Source of the DNA: Pelomonas dachongensis
GTDB lineage: Bacteria > Pseudomonadota > Gammaproteobacteria > Burkholderiales > Burkholderiaceae_C
Assembly (NCBI RefSeq): GCF_043555865.1
Contig: NZ_JBIGHY010000001.1
Coordinates: forward strand, 124,001-188,000
DNA: 64,000 nucleotides
Direction of reading: 5' to 3'
Of this stretch, positions 33,235 through 41,720 are shown piece after piece (positions within the stretch are counted from its first letter, which is position 1; each line of letters starts with the position of its first letter). A model generated the notes under the pieces. The model did not search any database and was not told the DNA's origin. It saw only the letters and a program-made list of their open reading frames with translations. The translations under genes were made by a program, and so were the position numbers.

Positions 33235-34005
33235 TCAAGCGTCGCCCAGGCGCCGCCACCAGACCAGGCAGGCGAGCACGTACAGCGCGGCGAAGCAGCT
33301 GGTGCTCCAGACGACGGTGCGCACCACGCGGTGCGACACGTAGGCCGGCAGCGTGGCTGGTGTCAATGCCCAGGCAGAGGCGGCCCCGACAATAACGGCC
33401 CCGGCCAGGCAGGCCAGCAGCAACCGCGTGCGACGCGTGTCTTGCGCCCGTGGCGCAGCCGTGGGCTGATCGCGCAGCGCACGCCAATACGCGATAGCAA
33501 GCAACCCAACCCCCACGGCGGTGCTCAGGTGCTGCAGCAGGTGCGTGACGTGGAACGAGCGGCCCGCAGCGTCCAGCAGCGTCTCGTCCAGCTCGGGCAA
33601 CAGTTCGGCCCCCCATCGACCCTGGTGCGTGAATGAGTCCCACAGCACGTGGGTGGCCGCGCCCAGCAGGATGGACAGCACGGCCACCGCCGCAGCGAGC
33701 CACAGCGGGTGCGGCGACGGCAGCAACTGCGCGCGCACCAGGCTGCGGTGCGGCTGCGGCAGCAGCACTGTCAGCGGTCGCGCAAACCGCAGCAGCAATG
33801 CCAGCAGCAGCAGGCACACCGGCAGGCAGGCGGTGACGATGCCCCACGGCGTGTGGCAGAACGCCGACCACGGGCCGTGCATGCCAACGTAGTAGCTCAT
33901 GTCGGGCGCCATGGCGCCGAGGATCAGCGCCGGCAGGGACAGCCAGCGGGGGCACAGGGAGCGCAGCGGCAGGATGGCCGCCGGGTGGGCGAAGGTCCAG
34001 GGCAT
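33235..34005 (-). CDS. DUF4184 family membrane protein
   Basis: This 256-residue membrane protein opens with MPWTFAHPAAILPLR, the characteristic start of DUF4184 proteins, followed by GAMAPDMSYY and HVLWDSFTHQGRWG with conserved His and Asp. Six or so helices are evident. The His/Asp residues resemble those of membrane metal-dependent hydrolases, but no activity has been assigned to the family to my knowledge. It stands between the ClpP-like gene and the hydrolase at 34073. Confidence 0.85.
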   Translation of the reverse strand: MPWTFAHPAAILPLRSLCPRWLSLPALILGAMAPDMSYYVGMHGPWSAFCHTPWGIVTACLPVCLLLLALLLRFARPLTVLLPQPHRSLVRAQLLPSPHPLWLAAAVAVLSILLGAATHVLWDSFTHQGRWGAELLPELDETLLDAAGRSFHVTHLLQHLSTAVGVGLLAIAYWRALRDQPTAAPRAQDTRRTRLLLACLAGAVIVGAASAWALTPATLPAYVSHRVVRTVVWSTSCFAALYVLACLVWWRRLGDA

Positions 34006-34072
34006 GGGTCGGGCGTCAGCGGGTCAGGGGGAGGGCGCCGCAAGTACCGCGCCAGCAGGAGAACGCGGCCGG

Positions 34073-34921
34073 TCAGGCGCCGGGCTTGTAGAACCAGCGC
34101 CGCGCGCCCTTGGGCTCGAACGGAGCCCACGCGCCTTCCGGCTGTGCGAGCCGATCCGCCAGCGCATACAGCGCCAGCGGGTTCACGCCCAGGCCGATGT
34201 GGCTGGCCTGCACCTCGATGTTCTCGGCCAGCGGCGACGGCTCGTTGACGCTGCAGCGCCAGGCCACCACGCCGTCGGTCTTCGAATAGATGGACGTCGT
34301 CGGCACCGGCGGCGGCTGGCGGATCTGTTCCATCAGCGCATGGTCGTCGGCCACGGTCTGGCCGCTGACCAGCTCGAAGAAGCGCCATGCGTTGGTGGCG
34401 CGCGGGTGGCCGGTGAACGGCGTGCCCAGCGTGACGACGCAGCGCGTCAGCGCCGGGCGCAGCTTGGCCAGCTCGCGCGCATAGATGCCGCCCAGGCTCC
34501 AGCCCAGCAGACTGACCTTGCGGCCGCCGTGGCGGCGGTGCAGCTCGACGAGGTCGGCCTCGATGCGTTCCAGCACGCCCGCGCGCGGGCCGAAGTTGAA
34601 GCCCTGGCCCCAGGGCTGCGTGGCGTAGCCCAGCGAGTCCAGCAGCGCCCGCAGCGGCGCGGTGCTCAGGTCGTTGGCACCCAGGCCGGGGAACACCAGC
34701 ACCGGGTGGCCGTCGCCTCGCGGGAACTTCTGCAGCTTGCGCATCCACGGCAGGGCGGCCAGCAGCGCCGCGTACTCCCATGGAGCCCGGCCTTCGAGCA
34801 TCAAGAGCCACGCGTTCGGGGCGCGCAGGTCGTGCGTGTCGGGCAGGGCGGGCGTGGGTTTGGAGCGGCGCGGCGAGCGGGAGGCGGACATGCGGGGCGT
34901 GGCGGGGCAAGACCCGGTCAT
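34073..34921 (-). CDS. alpha/beta hydrolase coupled to wax ester synthase gene
   Basis: This 282-residue hydrolase has Ser142 in GWSLGG, the strand VLVFPGLGANDLST, and an acid/His pair suggested by KTDGVVAW and ASHIGLGVNP. It resembles lipase-like or PGAP1-like hydrolases that act on acyl esters. Starting at ATG 34921 gives an ATGA overlap with the stop of the wax ester synthase/DGAT gene, so the two are translated together. A role in turnover or remodelling of the esters made by that enzyme is a reasonable inference. Confidence 0.85.
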   Translation of the reverse strand: MTGSCPATPRMSASRSPRRSKPTPALPDTHDLRAPNAWLLMLEGRAPWEYAALLAALPWMRKLQKFPRGDGHPVLVFPGLGANDLSTAPLRALLDSLGYATQPWGQGFNFGPRAGVLERIEADLVELHRRHGGRKVSLLGWSLGGIYARELAKLRPALTRCVVTLGTPFTGHPRATNAWRFFELVSGQTVADDHALMEQIRQPPPVPTTSIYSKTDGVVAWRCSVNEPSPLAENIEVQASHIGLGVNPLALYALADRLAQPEGAWAPFEPKGARRWFYKPGA

Positions 34922-36528
34922 TGTCGGGCGGCTGCGACCTTCTTGCGGGGCGTGCCTGCCCGGGCGCGCGGGGCGGCCTTGGCGGCGGTGGCCGGCTTCT
35001 TCTTCGCCGGTGCGCGAGGCGGCTTGCCGGCCGCCGGTGCCTGCGCCACCACTTCGGCCACCGGCAAGGACTGGAACTCCATGAACGCCACTTCGACGTA
35101 GGCCGCCAGTTCACCGGTCTCCGGCAGCGCCTCGCCGCAGGCCATCAGCCCGATGTCCAGCGACTCGTTATAGGTCTGCACCGTCACGTTCAGCGCCAGG
35201 CCGTGCACGGCGATGGAGGTGGGGTAGTTGCTCAGCATCAGCGCACCGGCCAAGTACAGCGGCACTGGCGGACCCGGCACGTTGGAGATGACGATGTTGG
35301 CGATGACGGGCAGCTTCTCGGCCACGCGGGCGCGGCCGTACAGCAGTGCGCCGGCCTGCATCAGCCACGGGATGCCCAGGGACGGGAAGTCCGTGGGCAT
35401 CAGACGCTTCAGATGGCCCAGCTGTGCCTTCATGGCGTGGCTGGATGCCATCACGTGCGCCAGCCGCTCGGCGGGGTCGGCCAGGTGCGTGCCCAGGCTC
35501 ATCAGGCTCATCGTGGCCTGGTTGTTGGATGTGGTGTCTCCCGCCGTGCGCGTGGACACCGGCACGGCGGCGATCAGCGGCTTGCGCGGCAACGGCCCGT
35601 GCTTGGCGAGGAAGCGCCGCAGCGCACCGCCGATGACGAACAGCACGGCGTCGTTGAGGCTGGCGCCGTGGCTGCGGCGCGTGCGGTTCAGCGCGGCCAG
35701 CGGCAGCGTGACGCCGGCGAACGCGCGCGTGTCGGACAGGCTGACGTTGAAGCGCGTGCGCGGGGCCGGGCCCAGCTGCGACAGGCCAGCCGTGCCGCTC
35801 ACCATTGCCGTGGTCTGGCTGGCCACGCCGGCGAGCAGCCCGCGCAGCTTGTCCAGCGTGGCGCCGCCGACATAGCCGGCCGCCATCTGGCCCAGCTGCC
35901 CCGCCGCGCCTGGCAACTGGCGCGCCAGCTGAACGGTCTGGCTCAGCTGCTGGCTGACGGCCGTGCGCAGCAGGCCCAGCGTGCCGGGGGCGTTGCGCTT
36001 CTTGACGCGCGCGGGGGTGGCGGGGGTGCTGCGCGGTTCGGGCTCGGTGTCAAGGATGACCTGCGCCAGCGCGACCGCCGCCTGGCCGTCGACGGCGGCG
36101 TGGTGCAGCTGCGTGTACAGCGCCACCCGCACCTGGCCCTCGGGCCCGGGCGCGAGGCCGGTGAAGACGTGGAACTTCCACAGCGGGCGGCTGCGGTCCA
36201 GCAGCTGCGGGTGCAGCGCGCCGACCTGGGCTTCCAGCTCGGCCATGCCGCTGTCCTCGGGCAGTGCGATCTCGACAATGTGCGCGTTGAGGTCCGGCTC
36301 GGCATCCACCCAGCCGGGGTTGGAAAGCCCCAGCGGCATGCCCAGTAGCTGGCGCCGCAGCGCGGGCAGCTGCGGCAGGCGCGAGCGCATGTGCGCGCGC
36401 AGGTCCTCGGCGTAGTCGCCGTCGTAGGCGGCTGGCAGTTCCAGCAGATGCAGCGCGCCCACATGCATGGGCATCTGCGGAGTCTCCAGGTACAGAAAAC
36501 TGGCGTCGAGGCCGGCGAGCTGTTCCAT
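34918..36528 (-). CDS. wax ester synthase/diacylglycerol acyltransferase with basic C-terminal tail
   Basis: This 536-residue WS/DGAT enzyme esterifies fatty alcohols or diacylglycerol with acyl-CoA to make storage lipids. It begins LAGLDASFLYLETPQMPMHVG and has the catalytic HHxxxDG as His142-His143-Ala-Ala-Val-Asp147-Gly148. The C-terminal domain has NVPGPPVPLYLAGA. About 37 residues at the end (500-536; AKKKPATAAKAAPRARAG then TPRKKVAAARQ) are Lys/Arg/Ala/Pro-rich with no acidic residue, resembling histone H1-like tails. Family members usually end near residue 480-490. It is the first gene of a two-gene unit with the hydrolase. Confidence 0.93.
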   Translation of the reverse strand: MEQLAGLDASFLYLETPQMPMHVGALHLLELPAAYDGDYAEDLRAHMRSRLPQLPALRRQLLGMPLGLSNPGWVDAEPDLNAHIVEIALPEDSGMAELEAQVGALHPQLLDRSRPLWKFHVFTGLAPGPEGQVRVALYTQLHHAAVDGQAAVALAQVILDTEPEPRSTPATPARVKKRNAPGTLGLLRTAVSQQLSQTVQLARQLPGAAGQLGQMAAGYVGGATLDKLRGLLAGVASQTTAMVSGTAGLSQLGPAPRTRFNVSLSDTRAFAGVTLPLAALNRTRRSHGASLNDAVLFVIGGALRRFLAKHGPLPRKPLIAAVPVSTRTAGDTTSNNQATMSLMSLGTHLADPAERLAHVMASSHAMKAQLGHLKRLMPTDFPSLGIPWLMQAGALLYGRARVAEKLPVIANIVISNVPGPPVPLYLAGALMLSNYPTSIAVHGLALNVTVQTYNESLDIGLMACGEALPETGELAAYVEVAFMEFQSLPVAEVVAQAPAAGKPPRAPAKKKPATAAKAAPRARAGTPRKKVAAARQ

Positions 36529-36601
36529 GGGCTTGTCCCCGGTGTTTCAGCCCAGCATACCCGCCGGCACGACGGGCGACCCGCAGGCCCGCCCGGTCAG
36601 C

Positions 36602-36931
36602 TCACTCTTCCGGTACGAAGATCCACAGCAGGATGTACAGCAGGATGCCGCTGCCGAAGGCGAGGAACAGCACGACGAAGATCAGGCGCCAGATCCAGGA
36701 GTCCACGCCCGTGGCGCGGGCGATGCCGCCGCAGACGCCGCCGAGCCAGCGGTCCAGCCGGCTGCGGCGCAGGCTGTTGACCGCGTGCACGGCCGGCGCG
36801 GGCGGTGCGCCGTCAGTGGCCTGCGTCTGTCTGCCCAGCACGCGGGCCTTGGCCTGCGCGAACTCCTCGTCGCTCAGCGCGCCGCGGGCATGCAGGTCGG
36901 CCAGCTTGTTGAGTTCGTCAGCGTCGTTCAT
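36602..36931 (-). CDS. SHOCT-PspC domain membrane protein
   Basis: This 109-residue protein combines two short domains. A SHOCT-like helix pair at residues 5-32 (ELNKLADLHARGALSDEEFAQAKARVL) is written here as ELNKLADLHARGALSDEEF followed by AQAKARVL. A PspC domain follows at 54-109 (LDRWLGGVCGGIARATGV, then IWRLIFVVLFLAFGSGI with a further helix). PspC is an inner-membrane part of the phage-shock envelope stress response, but no pspA or pspB is adjacent. SHOCT domains often mediate oligomerisation. It is probably a stand-alone envelope protein. Confidence 0.88.
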   Translation of the reverse strand: MNDADELNKLADLHARGALSDEEFAQAKARVLGRQTQATDGAPPAPAVHAVNSLRRSRLDRWLGGVCGGIARATGVDSWIWRLIFVVLFLAFGSGILLYILLWIFVPEE

Positions 36932-37042
36932 CAGGGGCTCCTTTCGGTGTTGATGGAGCGAAGCCTAGCGAGGTGGCGAACACCGGCCAGCGGCTTGCGA
37001 CAGTCGGTCGAATCCGTGGGCCACACCCGCGGATTGCGGCGT

Positions 37043-38854
37043 TCAACGGCCCGCCTGCTTCGTCGCGTCGATGTCCACGAATTGCCAGAAGTCCTGCCAG
37101 AACAGCGGCCGGCGGTAGCCGCTCATCCAGGGCTGCTCGATGTCGGTCAGGATGCGGTGCGTGTGGATCTTGTACGGCACGTAGGCCACCGCCAGGCGCT
37201 TGGCTTCCTTGAACAGGGCCTCGCGCTCGGGGCCGTCGGGCAGGCCCTGCATGCGGTCGTAAATCGCGTCGAAGCGCGCGTCCTTGAAGCGCGGCAGATT
37301 CTGCGTGCCCGACGCGGGGCCGTAGTAGCGCTGCAGCGAGCCCTGGCCATCGAGCTGCGCCGCCGTCGAGCCCACTGGCCACATCTGGTAGTTGCCGGCC
37401 TGCGCGGCCTTCAGGTTCTCGGGCCACTGCTGGATCTTCATCTGCAGCCGGATGCCCAGGTCCTTCAGTGCCTTGTCCCACAGCGTGTCGATCTCGCGAC
37501 TCTGCGCGTCGGACTGCGTGTTGCGGGTGAGCACCAGCGCGGTGCCGTCGGGCAGGTCACGCCAGCCGTCGCCGTCCTTGTCGACGTAGCCATACATGTC
37601 CAGCAGGGCGCGGGCGCGGGCCGGGTCGAAGTCGCTCATCTCGCTCTTGAAGGCGGCGTCGAACCCCGTGGTGTGAGGCACGACGGGGCTCTGCGCCGGC
37701 ACCGCTCGGCCGCGGCGTGCCAGCTGGATCTCGCGCTGAACGTCGTAGCTCAGCGAGATCGCACGGCGCAGCGCCACCTTGTCGGGCGTCATGCCGCCGA
37801 TGACCGGGTCGTCCATGTTGAAGCAAGTCAGCGTCATGTCCGGCGCCAGCGTGAACACGGCCTGCATCCCGCGCTTGGCGAGGTTGGGCGCCAGTTTGCC
37901 GCCCGGCGCGGCCTGCGTGATGAACTCCTCGGGCACCTTCTCGATGAAGTCGTGTTCGTTGGCCAGGAACGCCAGCCAGCGGGGTTGCCGCTCGACGATG
38001 ACGTCGATGACGACGCGGTCGATCATCGGGATGCGCCGACCCTTGAACTTCGCCAGGATGGCCTGACCCTCGGCGTCATTGGCCGCCGGCTGGGCGTCAT
38101 AGAAGCGCTCGCGGTAGGTGGGATTGCGCTCCAGCACCATCTGCGAGCTGCGTCGCCAGCCGGTCAGCTTGAAAGGGCCGGTGCCAACCGGGTGCTCCAT
38201 GATCTTGTCGCCGTAGAACTCGACGACTTCGCGGGCCACGGCGCCGTAGAGGTCGTTGTTGGCGAAGATGGACTCGATCAGGCGCGGCCGTGGCTGCGCG
38301 GTCTTGACCTGCAGCGTGTAGCGGTCCAGCGCCTTCACGCCCTCGACTTCGGTGTCGTAGGGGAACGCCTGCTTGGACCGGATGATCCGGGTGCGCAGCT
38401 CGGTCAGGCCTTTGATGCCGGCATCCTCGTAGCTGATCCAGCCCTGCGCGTTGTTGGCCGGGTCGGCGAAGCGCTTGATGCTGTAGACGAAGTCTTGCGC
38501 GGTGACCTCACGCCGCTTGCCCTTGAAGGCGGGGTCGTCGGCGAAGTAGATGCCGGGCCGGACCTTGATCGTGAAGGTCTTGAAGTCCTCGCTGATGGTG
38601 GGCGGCCCTTCGGCGATCAGCGGCACCGCGCGCGCGGGCCGCGCCAGCGGGTCGTAGGTGTAGAGGCTCTCGAAGATGTGGGCCGTGATGGTGCGCGAGT
38701 AGATGTCCGACAGCTTCACGGGGTCGAAGCCGGTCTCGGCGACCATGAAGGCGTAGCGCAGCGTCTTGAGCGGCGCCTGTGCTGGCTCGGCGGCGCGGGC
38801 GGGCGTGGTCAGGGCGACGGCGGCGAGCGCCAGCGCGGCGAGCAGTTGCTTCAT
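37043..38854 (-). CDS. peptide/nickel-family ABC substrate-binding protein 2
   Basis: This 603-residue periplasmic binding protein of the SBP_bac_5 (DppA/OppA) family has a signal peptide to about residue 22 (TTPARAAEP). Conserved blocks include MVAETGFDPVKLSDIYSR, DDPAFKGKRREVTAQDFVYS, EHPVGTGPFKL and an EF-hand-like DKDGDGWRDLPDG. It is closely related to the upstream gene throughout, a tandem duplication. Its ATG shares one base with that gene's stop (TGATG). Two binding proteins for one transporter suggest a split ligand range. The ligand is unknown. Confidence 0.92.
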   Translation of the reverse strand: MKQLLAALALAAVALTTPARAAEPAQAPLKTLRYAFMVAETGFDPVKLSDIYSRTITAHIFESLYTYDPLARPARAVPLIAEGPPTISEDFKTFTIKVRPGIYFADDPAFKGKRREVTAQDFVYSIKRFADPANNAQGWISYEDAGIKGLTELRTRIIRSKQAFPYDTEVEGVKALDRYTLQVKTAQPRPRLIESIFANNDLYGAVAREVVEFYGDKIMEHPVGTGPFKLTGWRRSSQMVLERNPTYRERFYDAQPAANDAEGQAILAKFKGRRIPMIDRVVIDVIVERQPRWLAFLANEHDFIEKVPEEFITQAAPGGKLAPNLAKRGMQAVFTLAPDMTLTCFNMDDPVIGGMTPDKVALRRAISLSYDVQREIQLARRGRAVPAQSPVVPHTTGFDAAFKSEMSDFDPARARALLDMYGYVDKDGDGWRDLPDGTALVLTRNTQSDAQSREIDTLWDKALKDLGIRLQMKIQQWPENLKAAQAGNYQMWPVGSTAAQLDGQGSLQRYYGPASGTQNLPRFKDARFDAIYDRMQGLPDGPEREALFKEAKRLAVAYVPYKIHTHRILTDIEQPWMSGYRRPLFWQDFWQFVDIDATKQAGR

Positions 38855-40656
38855 CACTTGGCCTTCGGGATCGCGGCGGTGTCGATGTCGATGTACTTCC
38901 AGTAGTCGCGCACGAAGATGTTGCGGCTGTAGCCTTTGACCCAGGGCTGGGCCATGTCGGTCCAGATGCGGTGCACGTGGAACTTGTAGGGCGCGTACGC
39001 GATCAGCAGGCGCTGTGCCTCCAGCATCAGCGCGGCGCGCTCGGGGCCGTCGGGCAGCGTCTTCTGTTTTTCGTAGAGGGCGTCGTAGGCCGCCAGCTGG
39101 AAGCGCGGCTTGTTGGCCTTGCCCTTGGCCGCGCCCGAGCCCAGCGCGAGGAAGGTGTCGCCATCGGGCGTCGTGCCCACCCAGCCCACGCCCCACATCT
39201 GCAGCGCCCCGGCGTTGGCGGCCTTCAGCTGCTCGGGGAACTTGCCGATCTTGAACGTCATGTTGACGCCCAGCGCATCCATGTTCTTCTTCCACTGCTC
39301 GGCCAGCTGGCGGCGTTCGCCGTCGGCCAGCGTGGAGTACTCGATTGCGAAGGGCTTGCCGTCCGGCAGCTCGCGGTAGCCATCGCCGTCCACGTCCTTG
39401 TAGCCATACATGTCCAACAAGGCCTTGGCCTTGGGCAGGTTGTACTCGGTCATCTCGGACTTGAAGGCCGGGTCGTAGCCGAACGCGACGGTCGGGATCG
39501 GCCCCTGGCTCTTCAGCGCCTGGCCGCGGCGCACCAGGCGGATTTCCTTGTCCAAGTCCACGGCGAGATTGATGGCGCGGCGCAGCGCGATCTTCTCCGG
39601 CGTGTAGCCGCCGATGACCGGGTCCTCCATGTTGAAGTAGCTCAACGAGATGTCGGCGCGCGGATAACGCGTCATCGTGATGCCCTGCTTGGCCAGGTTG
39701 GGCGCCAGCTTGTTGCCGGGCATCGCGATGCCCGCAAAGTCGATGGGCACCTCCTCGATCATGTCGGCCTCGCCGTTCAGGAACGACAGCCAGCGCGGCT
39801 GGCTCTCCTCGATGATGTCGATGACCACGCGGTCTACCATCGGCAGCTTGCGGCCCTGCAGCGCGGCGACCTCGGCCTTCAGTTGCGGGCTGGCGTCGGA
39901 CGGCGCCACTTCGGCATAGCGCACCTCGCGGAAGTGCGGGTTCTTCTCCAGCACGATGCGCGAGCTGCGCCGCCACTCACCCAGCCGCCAGGCGTTGGTG
40001 CCGACCGGGTGCTCCATGATCTTGTCGCCGTAGAACTCGACCACCTCGCGCGCCACCGCGCCCAGGAAGCCGGCGTCGCTGAACTGGTAGACGAAGCGGG
40101 GATCGGGCACGCCCAGCTTGATCTGGAACGTGTAGCGGTCCAGCGTCTTCAGACCCTCGACGACGCGGTCATAGTCGAATGGCTTCTTGGCCTTCATCAA
40201 CGCTTGGCGCAGCTCCGACATGCCGACGATCTTCACGTTCTCCAACAGGTAGAGGTTGGGGCTTTTCCACTGCGGGTCGTAGTGGCGCTTGACGCTGTAG
40301 ACGTAGTCCTCGGCGGTCAGCTCGCGCTTCCTGCCCTTGAAGGCGGGGTCGTCGGCGAAATAGATGCCCGGCTTGACCTTCATGGTGATGGTCTTGAAGT
40401 CGGCGCTGATCTCGGGCATCGCCGCCAGCGTGCTGGGCCGCAGCTTGAACGGCCGGGCGCCGAAGTCGTATTCCAGCGGCGCGTCGAAGATCGCCGCGGC
40501 GATGGCCTTGGAGTACAGGTCGGAAATCTGGGCCGGGTCGAAACCGGTCTCGGCGACCTTGAAGGCCTGGCGCAGCACCCGGTCCTGGGCCTGGGCCGGG
40601 GGGGCGGAAAAGGCGCAGGCCAGCAGCAGGCCCGTCAACAGTGCGTAGAGCTTCAT
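38854..40656 (-). CDS. peptide/nickel-family ABC substrate-binding protein 1
   Basis: This 600-residue periplasmic binding protein of the SBP_bac_5 family has a signal peptide to about residue 23 (APPAQAQD). It shows FKVAETGFDPAQISDLYSK, DDPAFKGRKRELTAEDYVYS, EHPVGTNAWRL and DVDGDGYRELPDG. It faces away from the permease genes across a 125-base divergent region, yet it is the obvious partner of that transporter. Starting at MKLYALL (40656) gives the signal peptide; 20 further open codons upstream do not. Confidence 0.93.
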   Translation of the reverse strand: MKLYALLTGLLLACAFSAPPAQAQDRVLRQAFKVAETGFDPAQISDLYSKAIAAAIFDAPLEYDFGARPFKLRPSTLAAMPEISADFKTITMKVKPGIYFADDPAFKGRKRELTAEDYVYSVKRHYDPQWKSPNLYLLENVKIVGMSELRQALMKAKKPFDYDRVVEGLKTLDRYTFQIKLGVPDPRFVYQFSDAGFLGAVAREVVEFYGDKIMEHPVGTNAWRLGEWRRSSRIVLEKNPHFREVRYAEVAPSDASPQLKAEVAALQGRKLPMVDRVVIDIIEESQPRWLSFLNGEADMIEEVPIDFAGIAMPGNKLAPNLAKQGITMTRYPRADISLSYFNMEDPVIGGYTPEKIALRRAINLAVDLDKEIRLVRRGQALKSQGPIPTVAFGYDPAFKSEMTEYNLPKAKALLDMYGYKDVDGDGYRELPDGKPFAIEYSTLADGERRQLAEQWKKNMDALGVNMTFKIGKFPEQLKAANAGALQMWGVGWVGTTPDGDTFLALGSGAAKGKANKPRFQLAAYDALYEKQKTLPDGPERAALMLEAQRLLIAYAPYKFHVHRIWTDMAQPWVKGYSRNIFVRDYWKYIDIDTAAIPKAK

Positions 40657-40740
40657 CACCACGGTGCAACGTCGAAAGACGCGCAGTCTAGGCTCGCCCG
40701 GCGCGAAGGCTCGCATAGACTCCGGGCCGATCTGGTGTAG

Positions 40741-40758
40741 CCCCGCATCGCCGCGGGG
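40741..40758 (+). promoter_or_regulatory. GC-rich hairpin in the permease leader
   Basis: CCCCGC (40741-40746) pairs with GCGGGG (40753-40758) around ATCGCC, followed by TTTGTGGTTT. It ends 23 bases before the permease ATG, and a GAGGA ribosome site is at 40771-40775. It could be a weak attenuator or mRNA-stability element. Confidence 0.45.
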
Positions 40759-40781
40759 TTTGTGGTTTCTGAGGACCCTCG

Positions 40782-41720
40782 ATGGCGGCCTATCTGATCC
40801 GACGCCTGTGGCAAATGATCCCCACCCTGCTGGGGGTCGTGCTGCTGGTGTTCTTCCTGTTCAAGTACTTCGGCAGCGACCCGGCCATCATCCTGGGCGG
40901 TCTGAATGCGAGTCCCGAGCAGATCGAATCCATCCGCGAACAGCTGGGCCTGAACAAGCCTGTCTGGGAGCAGCTGTGGATCTTCATCCAGAACATCGTC
41001 ACCTTCGAGTGGGGCAAGAGCTGGGCCACCAACGAGTCGGTGGCCAACCTGTTCGCCACCCGGCTGCCGGCCACGCTGACCGTCACGGTGCCCATCCTGA
41101 TCCTGGAGGTGCTGCTGGCCATCCCGTTTGCGATGGCCGTGGCCACCGTGCGCGGCAGCCTGACGGACCGCACCGTGATGGTGTGCTCCACCATCGCGGT
41201 GTCCATCTCGCTGCTGGTCTACGTGATCCTGGCGCAGTACTTCTTCGCGTTCCGGCTGGGCTGGTTCCCGGTGCAGGGATGGACCAGCAACCACTGGACC
41301 AACCTGACCACCTACGCGCCGCTGCCCATCCTGGTGGCCGTGGCGGTGTCGATGGCGCCTCAGATCCGGCTGTACCGCAGCTTCTTCCTCGACGAGATCG
41401 GCCACGACTACGTGCGCACTGCGCGCGCCAAGGGCATGACCGAGCGCACCGTGCTGCTCAAGCACGTGCTGCGCAACGCGATGATCCCCATCCTGACCAA
41501 CGTGGCCGTGCTGCTGCCCGGCGTGCTGGTGGGCTCCTTCCTGCTGGAGGTGTTCTTCTCCATTCCGGGTCTGGGCCGCGAGCTGCTGCTGGCCGTCAAC
41601 CGCGGTGACTACCCCGTCATCCAGGCTTTCGCCATCTACCTGGCGGCGTTGACGATGACCGTCAACCTCGTCGTGGACCTGCTCTACAAGCTGGTCGATC
41701 CCCGTGTGGTGCTGAAGTGA
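40782..41720 (+). CDS. ABC transporter permease, DppB/OppB type
   Basis: This 312-residue inner-membrane permease has six helices, beginning MAAYLIRRLWQMIPTLLGVV as DppB/OppB proteins do. The EAA loop is visible in YVRTARAKGMTERTVLLKHVLRNAMIPILT, which contacts the ATPase. A GAGGA site precedes the ATG. The stop overlaps the next permease start by 4 bases. It forms the first half of the membrane channel of a peptide-family importer whose binding proteins are encoded divergently. Confidence 0.94.
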   Translation: MAAYLIRRLWQMIPTLLGVVLLVFFLFKYFGSDPAIILGGLNASPEQIESIREQLGLNKPVWEQLWIFIQNIVTFEWGKSWATNESVANLFATRLPATLTVTVPILILEVLLAIPFAMAVATVRGSLTDRTVMVCSTIAVSISLLVYVILAQYFFAFRLGWFPVQGWTSNHWTNLTTYAPLPILVAVAVSMAPQIRLYRSFFLDEIGHDYVRTARAKGMTERTVLLKHVLRNAMIPILTNVAVLLPGVLVGSFLLEVFFSIPGLGRELLLAVNRGDYPVIQAFAIYLAALTMTVNLVVDLLYKLVDPRVVLK

